Positions 25,448 to 32,664 of a DNA stretch of 33,495 nucleotides are shown one piece after another. The notes under the pieces are model-generated. The model was given only the letters and a program-made list of their open reading frames with translations. It made no database searches and had not been told where the DNA came from. Position 1 is the first letter of the stretch. The number at the start of each line of letters is the position of its first letter. The DNA lies in NCBI GenBank assembly GCA_035292885.1, contig DATDPG010000079.1, forward strand, positions 1 to 33,495, written 5' to 3'. This DNA comes from Bdellovibrionota bacterium. GTDB lineage: Bacteria; Bdellovibrionota_G; JALEGL01; DATDPG01. Made by a program: the position numbers and the translations under genes.

Positions 25448-25831
25448 TTAAAACTTCAGCGCAAGCACGAACGCGATGACCCAAGCGTAGATGACCAGTG
25501 ACTCAATAAACACAAGGCCGAGCATCCATGGGAGAAACATCTTTTCCGCCGCGCCGGGGTTTCGCGAAATGCCAGTTACCGCAGCAGCCAGCACTCTACT
25601 CTGGCCCAAGGCCCCTCCAAAAGCAGCAACAGCAATGGCAATGCCGGCTGTAAAGCCCAACCACTTTTGCACATCGCTGCTTAAACGCGATTTTCCGGCG
25701 TCCTGTTCCGCCCCCGTTGCCGTTGGCGCCGCGGCCCCTTCTTGCTCCGCAAAAGCAACTACCGGCAATGCTACCCACAGCGCCAAGAAAGAGCCGACGA
25801 TCACCTTTTTCCAAATAATCCACTTACACAT
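25448..25831 (-). CDS. atpE: ATP synthase Fo subunit c with N-terminal signal peptide
   Basis: The 127-residue protein is longer than the usual 75-90. Residues 1-28 look like a signal peptide (IVGSFLALWVALPVVAFA), followed by an Ala/Gly/Thr-rich spacer. The c-subunit hairpin then runs from about 56 to 127. The ion-binding carboxylate is Glu110 in LGLVFIESLVIYAW. Gln77 lies 33 residues before it, Ser111 follows it, and Tyr115 is also present. This Gln/Glu-Ser/Tyr set is the ligand pattern known from Na+-binding c rings, though some H+-type enzymes of related lineages may share it. A strong AAAGGAG precedes ATG 25831, which decides the start. It is the last gene of the Fo cluster here; b, delta and F1 genes are not in the window. 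Confidence 0.92.
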   Translation of the reverse strand: MCKWIIWKKVIVGSFLALWVALPVVAFAEQEGAAAPTATGAEQDAGKSRLSSDVQKWLGFTAGIAIAVAAFGGALGQSRVLAAAVTGISRNPGAAEKMFLPWMLGLVFIESLVIYAWVIAFVLALKF

Positions 25832-25850
25832 GTCCAACCATTCTCCTTTC

Positions 25851-26600
25851 TTAATGTTTATGGGCAACGGCGCCCGAAATGTAAACCGTCGTTAACAAGG
25901 TAAAAATAAACGCCTGCATGAATGAGACGAACACCCCCAAAAGCATGAAAGGAATCGGGACCACATACGGCACCAGTCCCGAAAAGATTCCTACGACCAG
26001 ATGGTCGGCAAAGATGTTGGCGTACAACCGGACTGAGAGTGTAACCGGACGTATGACAATCGCCAAAAGTTCAATTGGCACGTACAGGGCATTCAGCAGG
26101 AGAACGGACAACACGATTCCCACCCATTTGATGGGGCTTTTCGATCGGCCGAGCGAGATGGGTGCAACGAAGTGTGTGAAATAGGCTATTCCGTGTTCTC
26201 GAAAGCCGAAGTAATTAAATGCGAGAAATGAAATCGTGGCTAATGCAGCGCCCGTAACCCAGTTTTCCGTCGGCGGAAGAAAGCCAGGGATCAAGCCGAT
26301 TAAATTGCAGACAAATAGGAAGAAAAAAATCGAGCCGACAAATGGAAGATATTTTCTCCCACCATGGCCAATGATTTCCTCGCATAGCGCCGTCCACATA
26401 TTTAGAAATACTTCAAAAATCGACTTGAGACTGAATCTCCCATCGGGAACGACATTTCGCTTTGCGTCTCGGAGACCAGGATAGAGAAATATCGTTCCCC
26501 CTGCCAGAAGGACCATACCGAATCCTGCGGTTACTACATGGAGATTTCGGTGGTCGACGCCGGGGAAGTACGCCTGAAAAAATGTAAAAGGATGCTCCAT
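25851..26600 (-). CDS. atpB: ATP synthase Fo subunit a
   Basis: The 249-residue inner-membrane protein has the subunit a hallmarks: LFVCNLIGLIPGF in an early helix and the essential Arg191 in RPVTLSVRLYANIFADH, which faces the c-ring carboxylate. The C-terminal helix is SFMQAFIFTLLTTVYISGA. It conducts ions through the Fo half-channels. GAGGA precedes ATG 26600 at a short distance. The gene lies seven bases after atpI and 19 bases before atpE, so the order I-a-c is standard, but the F1 genes are elsewhere in the genome. Confidence 0.95.
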   Translation of the reverse strand: MEHPFTFFQAYFPGVDHRNLHVVTAGFGMVLLAGGTIFLYPGLRDAKRNVVPDGRFSLKSIFEVFLNMWTALCEEIIGHGGRKYLPFVGSIFFFLFVCNLIGLIPGFLPPTENWVTGAALATISFLAFNYFGFREHGIAYFTHFVAPISLGRSKSPIKWVGIVLSVLLLNALYVPIELLAIVIRPVTLSVRLYANIFADHLVVGIFSGLVPYVVPIPFMLLGVFVSFMQAFIFTLLTTVYISGAVAHKH

Positions 26601-26607
26601 TGCGTCC

Positions 26608-26973
26608 TCAAGCCGAGAGCTGATGCGCTACCCGTCCCGTGGCGACCAAGGTGGTGAGAACCACCGCCGAAGCACCCAGGCCGAAAGCCACAATGTTCAC
26701 GGGCAAATATTTCAAAAGGAGAAATCCTGCGCCAAGAAATAGAGCCAGTTTCACCCCAAGCAATACTGTGGCGATCATCACTTTGATACCGCCTCCCCCA
26801 AAAATCAAAAGCGCCAACCTCCTCAATACGTAAAAGTTCAGCGCCATGAGGCCCGCGCCAGCAGCTACACCAAACGTCACGTGACTCGACAACCAGAATA
26901 TGCTCACGAGGGACGCTATCGCGGCCATGGAAAGATTGGCCCGATCTACCTTTTGGAATGCGATTTCCTTCAT
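26608..26973 (-). CDS. atpI: AtpI-like ATP synthase assembly protein
   Basis: The 121-residue membrane protein has four hydrophobic helices (about residues 14-32, 35-55, 60-85 and 92-115). Small, poorly conserved AtpI proteins of this type precede atpB and help c-ring assembly. There is no catalytic motif, so position between atpZ and atpB is the main argument. Its ATG overlaps the atpZ stop by four bases. Confidence 0.75.
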   Translation of the reverse strand: MKEIAFQKVDRANLSMAAIASLVSIFWLSSHVTFGVAAGAGLMALNFYVLRRLALLIFGGGGIKVMIATVLLGVKLALFLGAGFLLLKYLPVNIVAFGLGASAVVLTTLVATGRVAHQLSA

Positions 26974-27182
26974 GGTTGGTTCAACTTCCGAATAATCTCC
27001 CTTATCAATGTCCAGGCTACAACACCCCCTAACATTAAGCCCCCAATTGCAGCCCAAGGTGTAATGCCGTAGCGCTGGTCGATCCAGAGGCCACCGGCGG
27101 CGCCCACTCCCGGAGCCAACACCGCTTCCGTCGCGCGTGCGCCTAACTGTAACCAGAGACCTGTCGGTCGGTGGATTTGCAT
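26970..27182 (-). CDS. atpZ: AtpZ-like small membrane protein (ATPase gene 1 type)
   Basis: The 70-residue protein has two membrane helices around the family pattern GLWLQLGARATEAVLAPGVG and GGLWIDQRYGITPWAAIGG. It matches the two-helix AtpZ proteins that lead atp clusters, which have been proposed to work with AtpI in Mg2+ or Ca2+ uptake or assembly. The GGGAGG ribosome-binding site lies only two bases before the ATG, which is unusually close. A promoter candidate is present upstream. Confidence 0.75.
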   Translation of the reverse strand: MQIHRPTGLWLQLGARATEAVLAPGVGAAGGLWIDQRYGITPWAAIGGLMLGGVVAWTLIREIIRKLNQP

Positions 27183-27207
27183 ATCCTCCCATACCGCGAA
27201 GGTGGCG

Positions 27208-27235
27208 TTTTTACAGCAAAAAATCGCTAAGTCAA
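27208..27235 (-). promoter_or_regulatory. Candidate promoter for the atpZ-atpI-atpB-atpE cluster
   Basis: On the minus strand TTGACT (27235-27230) is followed after 16 bases by TAAAAA (27213-27208), giving a start about 20 bases before the atpZ ATG at 27182. The -35 element overlaps the stop codon of the peroxiredoxin gene. Confidence 0.4.
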
Positions 27236-27897
27236 GCGGGCAGCGACTTTCGGCTCAAATAGAAGTCAAGTCGTTCCACATCTTTGGCTGCCATGCGATC
27301 CGCCACGTCCTTTTCCGTCTTGGGCGGAGGAACGATGACCTTGTCTCCCGGTTTCCAGTTCACCGGGCAAGCCACGGAATGTTCGTCCGCTGTCTGGAGA
27401 GCGTCGATCAAGCGTACGATTTCGTCGATGTTCCTCCCCACATTGAGGGGGTAGTAAACCATCGCCCGAATGGTCCGTTTCGGGTCAATCACAAAAACCG
27501 CCCGCACGGTGACCGTGGAGCTTTCACCGGGATGAATCATCCCGTATTTTTGCGCGACCGCCATATTGGAATCCGCAATCATGGGGTAATTGATTTGCGC
27601 ATCCAGAATCTTGTGCAAATTCTCCCGCCAGGCCAGATGGGCGTGCACGCTATCGATCGACAATCCGATGAGCTTGACGTTCCGTTTGGCGAATTCCGAT
27701 TCCCGGCGCGCAAATTCCGTCAGTTCGGTCGAACAGACCGGCGTAAAATCGGCCGGATGGGAGAATAGAACCACCCACTTCCCTTGGCTCCATTTGCTGA
27801 ATGTAATCTCTCCCTGCGTTGTATTGGCTGTAAAATCCGGCGCGCTATCTCCGATTCGGGGAATTCCCGCGCGCGGTTCCGTATTTGTTGGCTCCAT
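27232..27897 (-). CDS. Peroxiredoxin, Prx6 type
   Basis: The 221-residue cytoplasmic protein has the peroxidatic motif FSHPADFTPVCSTEL with Cys55, and the Prx6-type C-terminal extension with SVACPVNWKPGDKVIVPPP. Cys177 in that extension could act as a resolving Cys, as proposed for several prokaryotic Prx6-like enzymes. It reduces hydrogen peroxide and organic hydroperoxides. A consensus AAGGAG lies seven bases before the ATG. The upstream spacer contains a short inverted repeat that could be a regulatory site. Confidence 0.92.
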   Translation of the reverse strand: MEPTNTEPRAGIPRIGDSAPDFTANTTQGEITFSKWSQGKWVVLFSHPADFTPVCSTELTEFARRESEFAKRNVKLIGLSIDSVHAHLAWRENLHKILDAQINYPMIADSNMAVAQKYGMIHPGESSTVTVRAVFVIDPKRTIRAMVYYPLNVGRNIDEIVRLIDALQTADEHSVACPVNWKPGDKVIVPPPKTEKDVADRMAAKDVERLDFYLSRKSLPA

Positions 27898-27930
27898 CGT
27901 GTTCTCCTTCAGTTTGATTTGAAGCGGATC

Positions 27931-27949
27931 CTAGCCCAGATCCGGCTAG
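27931..27949. promoter_or_regulatory. Inverted repeat upstream of the peroxiredoxin gene
   Basis: Six-base arms (CTAGCC and GGCTAG) enclose a 7-base centre, about 34 bases before the peroxiredoxin start and just after the nucleotidyltransferase stop. No T-run follows it on the minus strand. It could be an operator or a weak hairpin between transcription units. Confidence 0.35.
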
Positions 27950-27961
27950 AGGGAAAATTGC

Positions 27962-28591
27962 TTACGCCGGGGAGGCCCCGGAAAGTCCTGCTTCGGCCAA
28001 TGCTTTCCGCAGGAGGTCGGAAATAGCCAGGTTCGTGGCCCAATTTCCTAAGTAGCTGAATTCGAGGCGATCTGATTGTACCTTAAGAACACCAATGACA
28101 TCGCGCCACTGGCGATCGGAGACTTCGCCGCCCTTTCGGTACCAGCAAAGTTTGTTCAAAACGACGTCTTCTGGAGTCGACATGACAAGGCTTGTTGCCG
28201 CATCCTTCACGACAGGAACCAGCCGCCGCCGGGACAGCTGCTCTCCTTCATAGGCCGAATCCCCGGCACAATAAATATCGATCTTGAGTGCTGTTGAAAA
28301 ATGGACAAGATTGAAAGCTCGGTGTCGTCGGATGGCCTCGATTACGGCCGTTTCACTCACGTAAAAATCTTTCTCTGCCCATACAATCCACTCTTTCGCT
28401 CGCACTTCGGAAAGCTGAGCCACGATATCAACGTCGTTTGTCGAGCGAGGCTCCCCGAGGATTGAACTCGCGACGGAACCGACAACAAAGTACGGAATCT
28501 TAAATTGTTCAAAGCTTTGTGCAACTTGAAGAGCGACCTGAATGACCTCAGGGAGCAACCTAATATCCCTTAACCGCCGGATCCCAGCCAA
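27962..28591 (-). CDS. Nucleotidyltransferase-fold protein of a two-gene module
   Basis: The 209-residue protein has the minimal nucleotidyltransferase signature YFVVGSVASSILGEPRSTND, continuing VDIV, with Gly38-Ser39, Asp53 and Asp55. A third carboxylate is Asp105 in LKIDIYC. A helical region follows, containing MSTPEDVVLNKLCWYRKGG and DRQWRDVIGVLKVQ, typical of proteins that tend to be annotated as nucleotidyltransferase or AbiEii-related. It overlaps the upstream 90-residue gene by 32 bases. The coding sequence is visibly less GC-rich than hemL. Relatives occur next to the same small protein in many bacteria, which suggests a toxin-antitoxin-like or defence module. Activity and target are unknown, and it is not closely similar to the protein at 20916-21683. 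Confidence 0.75.
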   Translation of the reverse strand: MAGIRRLRDIRLLPEVIQVALQVAQSFEQFKIPYFVVGSVASSILGEPRSTNDVDIVAQLSEVRAKEWIVWAEKDFYVSETAVIEAIRRHRAFNLVHFSTALKIDIYCAGDSAYEGEQLSRRRLVPVVKDAATSLVMSTPEDVVLNKLCWYRKGGEVSDRQWRDVIGVLKVQSDRLEFSYLGNWATNLAISDLLRKALAEAGLSGASPA

Positions 28592-28832
28592 AGACCTCCA
28601 CCATCGTGGCTCGATTCAGACGAAGCGCCGCCTCACGAAGGAACATTTCGCGTTCTGTCGCTTCCGGATGACGTTCAAGGATTCCGATGTTCGCAAGATG
28701 CCTGACCGCTGCATTCAACTCGCCCATTCTCTCCAGTTTCTTCCACGGGGGCATTTCTCGATACAATTCAAACATCTTTCGATCGATCTCCACCGACGTA
28801 TCCTCGGACTGCGGGCGGTATCCGACACTCAT
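28560..28832 (-). CDS. Small conserved protein paired with the nucleotidyltransferase
   Basis: The 90-residue soluble, helical protein contains FELYREMPPWKKLERMGELN, followed by a region with GILERHPEATEREMFLREAA. From memory this pattern (MPPW.K....LN....LA..G...RHP.A...) recurs in small proteins encoded just before nucleotidyltransferase genes in diverse bacteria. It has no known activity. Its start overlaps the hemL stop by ATGA and its end overlaps the nucleotidyltransferase start, so all three may be co-translated. It could be the neutralising partner of the nucleotidyltransferase; that is inference. Confidence 0.7.
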   Translation of the reverse strand: MSVGYRPQSEDTSVEIDRKMFELYREMPPWKKLERMGELNAAVRHLANIGILERHPEATEREMFLREAALRLNRATMVEVFGWDPAVKGY

Positions 28833-30115
28833 AGTCTTCTCAACACTCGTTCGTGGGCGTCGATCGTCTTTTCGATGTCGTCGTCGGTATGCGCGGTCGA
28901 GAGGAACCACGCTTCGAATGGAGACGGCGGGATGTAGATCCCCTCTTCCTGCATCCCGTGAAAATATTTGGAAAAGAGCCGTTTGTTGGCGGTCTGGGCC
29001 TCGGCGAAATTCCGAACCGGCCCCTTGCAGAAAAAGATCGTGAACATGGAACCGGCGCGATTCACCGTCACCGGCACATCCATTCTTTCGGACCGGCGCT
29101 TGAGCTCATCCGCCAAATATCGCGTACGGTAATCCAGCGTTTGAAACGTCTCGGGCTCCCGAAGAAGTTTGAGCGTCTTGATTCCCCCGGCCATGGCGAT
29201 CGGGTTGCCCGAAAGCGTGCCGGCTTGATAAACCGACCCGCTGGGAGCGACTTGCTCCATTAAGTCCTTTCGGCCGCCGTAGGCTCCGACCGGCAAACCT
29301 CCTCCGATGACTTTCCCGAGGCAGGTCAGGTCGGCGCGGATATGAAAGAGTTCCTGCGCTCCTCCCATCGCCAGGCGAAAGCCGGTCATCACCTCGTCGA
29401 AGATCAGCAAGGCTCCACAGGCGGTCGCCGTCTCCCGTAGACCTTCTAAGAAACCCGATTCGGGATTCACCACCCCCATGTTGCCGGCCACCGGTTCGAC
29501 AATGATGGCCGCATATCCCCGAGGGTCCTGTTCAAACGCCCGACGGACCGCATCCAGGTCGTTGAAGGGAACGCTTACGGTAAAACCGGTGGCCTCCGGC
29601 GGTATGCCGGGCGAGTTCGGCAAGCCGAGTGTCGCCACACCGGAACCGGCTTGAACGAGTAAGGCATCCACGTGGCCGTGATAACAGCCGTCAAACTTGA
29701 GAATCTTTTTTCGATCGGTGGCCGCGCGCGCGAGCCGTACGGCCGACATCGTGGCCTCTGTCCCGGAGTTCACGAACCTGATCATATCCATCGACGGAAA
29801 TGCGTCGGTGGTTAATTTCGCAAGCTCGAGTTCAAATCCGGTAGGAGCGCCGAAGGATGTTCCCCTTTCCAGCGCCTTTCGGATTTTTTCTAAAACCTCC
29901 GGATGAGCGTGGCCGACGATCAACGGCCCCCAGCTCATGACGTAATCGATAAATTCCCGGCCGTCGGCGTCGTAGATCTTCGAACCCTTTGCCCGCTCGA
30001 TGAATAGCGGCTCGCCTTCGACCGATTGATACGACCGTACGGGGGAGTTAACGCCTCCGGGCATCAATTTCACCGAAGCGTTCATCAATTCTTTGGAGAG
30101 GGGACCTGCACCCAT
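28829..30115 (-). CDS. hemL: Glutamate-1-semialdehyde 2,1-aminomutase
   Basis: The 428-residue class III aminotransferase-fold enzyme converts glutamate-1-semialdehyde to 5-aminolevulinate in the C5 haem pathway. Visible marks are LMPGGVNSPVRSY at the N-terminus, FVNSGTEATMSAVRLAR, KFDGCYHGHVDALLVQAGSG, LLIFDEVMTGFR with the PLP-contact Asp240, and CLGKVIGGGLPVGAYGG with the Schiff-base Lys268. A TATACT sequence at 30127-30122 lies only seven bases before ATG 30115. Transcription may therefore start at or near the ATG, or translation may begin at the in-frame ATG 30085. The stop overlaps the small-protein gene by ATGA. Confidence 0.95.
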   Translation of the reverse strand: MGAGPLSKELMNASVKLMPGGVNSPVRSYQSVEGEPLFIERAKGSKIYDADGREFIDYVMSWGPLIVGHAHPEVLEKIRKALERGTSFGAPTGFELELAKLTTDAFPSMDMIRFVNSGTEATMSAVRLARAATDRKKILKFDGCYHGHVDALLVQAGSGVATLGLPNSPGIPPEATGFTVSVPFNDLDAVRRAFEQDPRGYAAIIVEPVAGNMGVVNPESGFLEGLRETATACGALLIFDEVMTGFRLAMGGAQELFHIRADLTCLGKVIGGGLPVGAYGGRKDLMEQVAPSGSVYQAGTLSGNPIAMAGGIKTLKLLREPETFQTLDYRTRYLADELKRRSERMDVPVTVNRAGSMFTIFFCKGPVRNFAEAQTANKRLFSKYFHGMQEEGIYIPPSPFEAWFLSTAHTDDDIEKTIDAHERVLRRL

Positions 30116-30154
30116 ACTCTTAGTATAGGTCAGAAACCGGTCAAAAAAGAAGCC

Positions 30155-30943
30155 TCACCTCAAGTGGCTTCCCGGGGCCAAGGTCATCTTCTTCTTTTCC
30201 CGCTGCGCCAGGGCCTGAAGGCGGATCTCCACGACCTTCGGGGAGGGATAGTCCTTTTGCACCGACTCGTACCGAAGGCGGGCGTTCTCAAAATCGTTCA
30301 TCTCTTCGTAGGCATTCCCCATGCCGAACACAGCCTGCGTTCGAAACGACGATTTGGGATAGCGGCCGACCATCTCACGGTACGCCTGAATGGCGTCCTC
30401 GTATTTGCCGTTGATGTAGGCGTTGTTTCCCATCTGAAAGTAAACCTCGTCAAGATTTTCCTTGGGATACTTGCTCACGAGAGCTTGATACTCGATCGCC
30501 GCTTGATCGTAATTGTGCAGCAATGTGTAACATTGGGCGATTTCGAATTGGTACATCGCCGCTTCCGCCGGTGGAGCATTGGCGCGGATGAGCTTTTCAT
30601 ATTCGATGATCGCCTGGCGGTAATTGGCGAAGTGGTTTTTCTGGATCTCCGCCACCCGCCTCTGGGCCTTCATCGTGTATTCGCTGACGGGATAATTCGA
30701 AACCAGCATCTGGAACGTGGCGATTGCTTTCGCAGGTTCATTTAAAATCATCTGTTGAATGTTGCCGGCCTCGAACAGCGCCTCCGGCGCCCGGCGATGT
30801 TCGGGATGGCTTCGGACGAACGAAAGATAGAATTCAATCGCGTTGTAAAATTTCTGATGGCGGACCATCTCCTTCGCCGCGCGAAAATCTCCGGTCGAAC
30901 AGCTCCAAAGCGAGAGCAACATGAGCATGACCGAGAACCGCAT
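30155..30943 (-). CDS. TPR lipoprotein, BamD/YbgF-like
   Basis: The 262-residue protein has a lipoprotein signal ending LWSC (Cys15). TPR-like repeats fill the rest, of the type found in BamD and CpoB/YbgF proteins (for example FYLSFVRSHPEHRRAPEALF, AIQAYREMVGRYPKSSFRTQ and ALFEAGNIQQ). It should be lipid-anchored in the periplasm and serve in protein or envelope assembly. Whether it is the true BamD cannot be told here because other Bam genes are absent. ATG 30943 was chosen because it begins the signal peptide; the frame is open upstream into msrQ. Confidence 0.8.
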   Translation of the reverse strand: MRFSVMLMLLSLWSCSTGDFRAAKEMVRHQKFYNAIEFYLSFVRSHPEHRRAPEALFEAGNIQQMILNEPAKAIATFQMLVSNYPVSEYTMKAQRRVAEIQKNHFANYRQAIIEYEKLIRANAPPAEAAMYQFEIAQCYTLLHNYDQAAIEYQALVSKYPKENLDEVYFQMGNNAYINGKYEDAIQAYREMVGRYPKSSFRTQAVFGMGNAYEEMNDFENARLRYESVQKDYPSPKVVEIRLQALAQREKKKMTLAPGSHLR

Positions 30944-30969
30944 TCGTTGTTGCACGCTGGGATGCTGCC

Positions 30970-31572
30970 TCAGGCGACTGCGCGCTGCAAGGGAAGTTTC
31001 TTTCGCGCAAATTCGAAAAGCCGGTAACCGAGAAGAAGCGCGACGATTCCGCCGTAAATGAGCGGTCGCCGGATGTCCGCCTTCACCAGCCAAAGGTAAT
31101 GAATCACGCCGCCGATCGCCGTCAGGTAGATCAGCCGGTGGATCCGTTGCCATCTCTTGCCACCCAAACGCTGGACCCAACGGTTCGTCGACGTGATCGC
31201 GAGCGGGATCATGATAACAAAGGCCGTAAATCCCACGGTGATAAACGGGCGTTTGGCCACATCCGATAGGATTTCGGCGATGTTAAAGAAATGATCGAAC
31301 ACGACGAACGTCAGGAAATGTAAGCTGCCGTAGAAAAATGCATAGAGGCCGATCATCCGGCGATATCGAACGAGGGCGTTCCAATGGAAGAGTTTCCGAA
31401 TCGGCGTGATCGCCAGCGTCAAAACCACGAACCGGAGCGTCCAATCCCCGGTTGTGTCTGTGATGTCATCCAACGGATTCGCGCTTAATCTGCCCATGAA
31501 TCCTTTCATGACCAGAATGAGCAGCGGGATTAGACATGTAATAAAAATAATTGGTTTTGAGAGGCGCTTCAC
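30970..31572 (-). CDS. msrQ: MsrQ, haem membrane subunit of the periplasmic methionine sulfoxide reductase
   Basis: The 200-residue protein of the ferric-reductase-like family has about six hydrophobic helices. It has His in YGSLHFLTFVVFDHF and a second His pair in WQRIHRLIYLTAIGGVIHYLW, matching haem-binding YedZ/MsrQ. It passes electrons from the quinone pool or flavin to MsrP. GTG 31572 is the likely start; a nearby upstream ATG is in another frame. The gene lies 147 bases after msrP, an unusually long gap filled by a large palindrome. Confidence 0.9.
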   Translation of the reverse strand: MKRLSKPIIFITCLIPLLILVMKGFMGRLSANPLDDITDTTGDWTLRFVVLTLAITPIRKLFHWNALVRYRRMIGLYAFFYGSLHFLTFVVFDHFFNIAEILSDVAKRPFITVGFTAFVIMIPLAITSTNRWVQRLGGKRWQRIHRLIYLTAIGGVIHYLWLVKADIRRPLIYGGIVALLLGYRLFEFARKKLPLQRAVA

Positions 31573-31614
31573 GATGTAACCCCATATGAGAGTTCAAGCA
31601 ATGCAGGCGGCTGG

Positions 31615-31676
31615 CTCGTCGGGGATACCCCAGTCCACGCGCAGGAACGCGCATGGACTTGGGGGGTCCCGACGAG
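31615..31676. repeat. Large imperfect palindrome (28-6-28) between msrP and msrQ
   Basis: Arms 31615-31642 and 31649-31676 are complementary at 22 of 28 positions around a 6-base loop. Weaker complementarity continues outward to about 31604 and 31690. The outer 9 bp (CTCGTCGGG with CCCGACGAG) and the inner GTCCA and GCGC pairs are perfect. It could be a transcript-processing or attenuation hairpin or a dispersed palindromic repeat. No coding frame explains it. Confidence 0.65.
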
Positions 31677-31719
31677 ACCGGAGCCCGCCGTCATTTCTAG
31701 AACAATCCGCACCGGTTCA

Positions 31720-32664
31720 TCAAAAAAATTTCTTTAGGTCCATCCCCGTGTACAGGCTCGCCACTTGATCGCCGTAGCCGTTGAAAATCAGCGTGTCGCG
31801 CTTGAAAAATTCACCGAGCCGCCGTTCTTTTCTCTGGCTCCACCGGGGATGATCCACATTCGGATTTACGTTCGAATAAAACCCATACTCGGTCGGCGCG
31901 CTTTTGGCCCAGGTCGTGAGCGGCTGTTTTTCGACGAATTTAATTTTTACGATCGACTTGATGCTCTTAAAACCATATTTCCAGGGAACGACCAGGCGGA
32001 TCGGCGCGCCGTCCTGGTTCGGAAGTGGCTTGCCATAAAGTCCGGTGACCATAAGCGTAAGGGAATTCGTCGCTTCGTCCATCCGGAGCCCCTCCACATA
32101 GGGCCAGTCCAAAACATCCCTTTTTTGACCCGGCATCTGTTGGGGATCCAAGAGCGTCGTGAATTCCACGAACTTCGCGTTGGACGTCGGATCCAGACGC
32201 TTGATCAGATCCGCAAGGGGAAATCCCAGCCAGGGAACCACCATTGACCACCCTTCCACGCATCGGTGACGGTAAATCCGTTCTTCCAGAGCAAACGGCC
32301 GGAACAGTTCGTCCAAATCATAGACCCGCGGCTTCTTGACGAACCCTTCGACCGACATTTTCCACGGTTTGGTTTTGAAATTCTTTGCGAACTTTGAAGG
32401 GTCGTCTTTGTCGGTACCGAACTCGTAGAAGTTGTTGTACGTCGTAACCTGCTCGATCGGTGTCAGCTTGTCGTTTTTGTCCGGCTCCGAAAACAGGCTC
32501 TTGGCTAAGACCGATTGAATACCACGAGGCCACGCGAGATCCAGAGACCACGCGGCGGCTGCCCCGGAAATCGCTGTTAAGAACCTCCGTCGGTTACGGT
32601 AAAGCGTTTCGTCGGTAATTTCGGATGATCTCGGTTCCGATAATTGCACGGAAATGTTAGGCAT
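31720..32664 (-). CDS. msrP: MsrP, molybdenum-cofactor periplasmic methionine sulfoxide reductase
   Basis: The 314-residue YedY/MsrP-type enzyme repairs oxidised Met residues in envelope proteins. It has a Tat signal ([14 protein letters not shown], residues 24-37) and the molybdopterin-binding fold. The Mo-ligand Cys135 lies in [15 protein letters not shown]. Family segments such as [20 protein letters not shown] and the ending [11 protein letters not shown] are also present. The ATG lies eight bases inside the end of gyrA, so it could be read through from gyrA. The partner msrQ follows on the same strand. Export as a folded, cofactor-loaded protein fits the Tat signal. Confidence 0.95.
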   Translation of the reverse strand: MPNISVQLSEPRSSEITDETLYRNRRRFLTAISGAAAAWSLDLAWPRGIQSVLAKSLFSEPDKNDKLTPIEQVTTYNNFYEFGTDKDDPSKFAKNFKTKPWKMSVEGFVKKPRVYDLDELFRPFALEERIYRHRCVEGWSMVVPWLGFPLADLIKRLDPTSNAKFVEFTTLLDPQQMPGQKRDVLDWPYVEGLRMDEATNSLTLMVTGLYGKPLPNQDGAPIRLVVPWKYGFKSIKSIVKIKFVEKQPLTTWAKSAPTEYGFYSNVNPNVDHPRWSQRKERRLGEFFKRDTLIFNGYGDQVASLYTGMDLKKFF

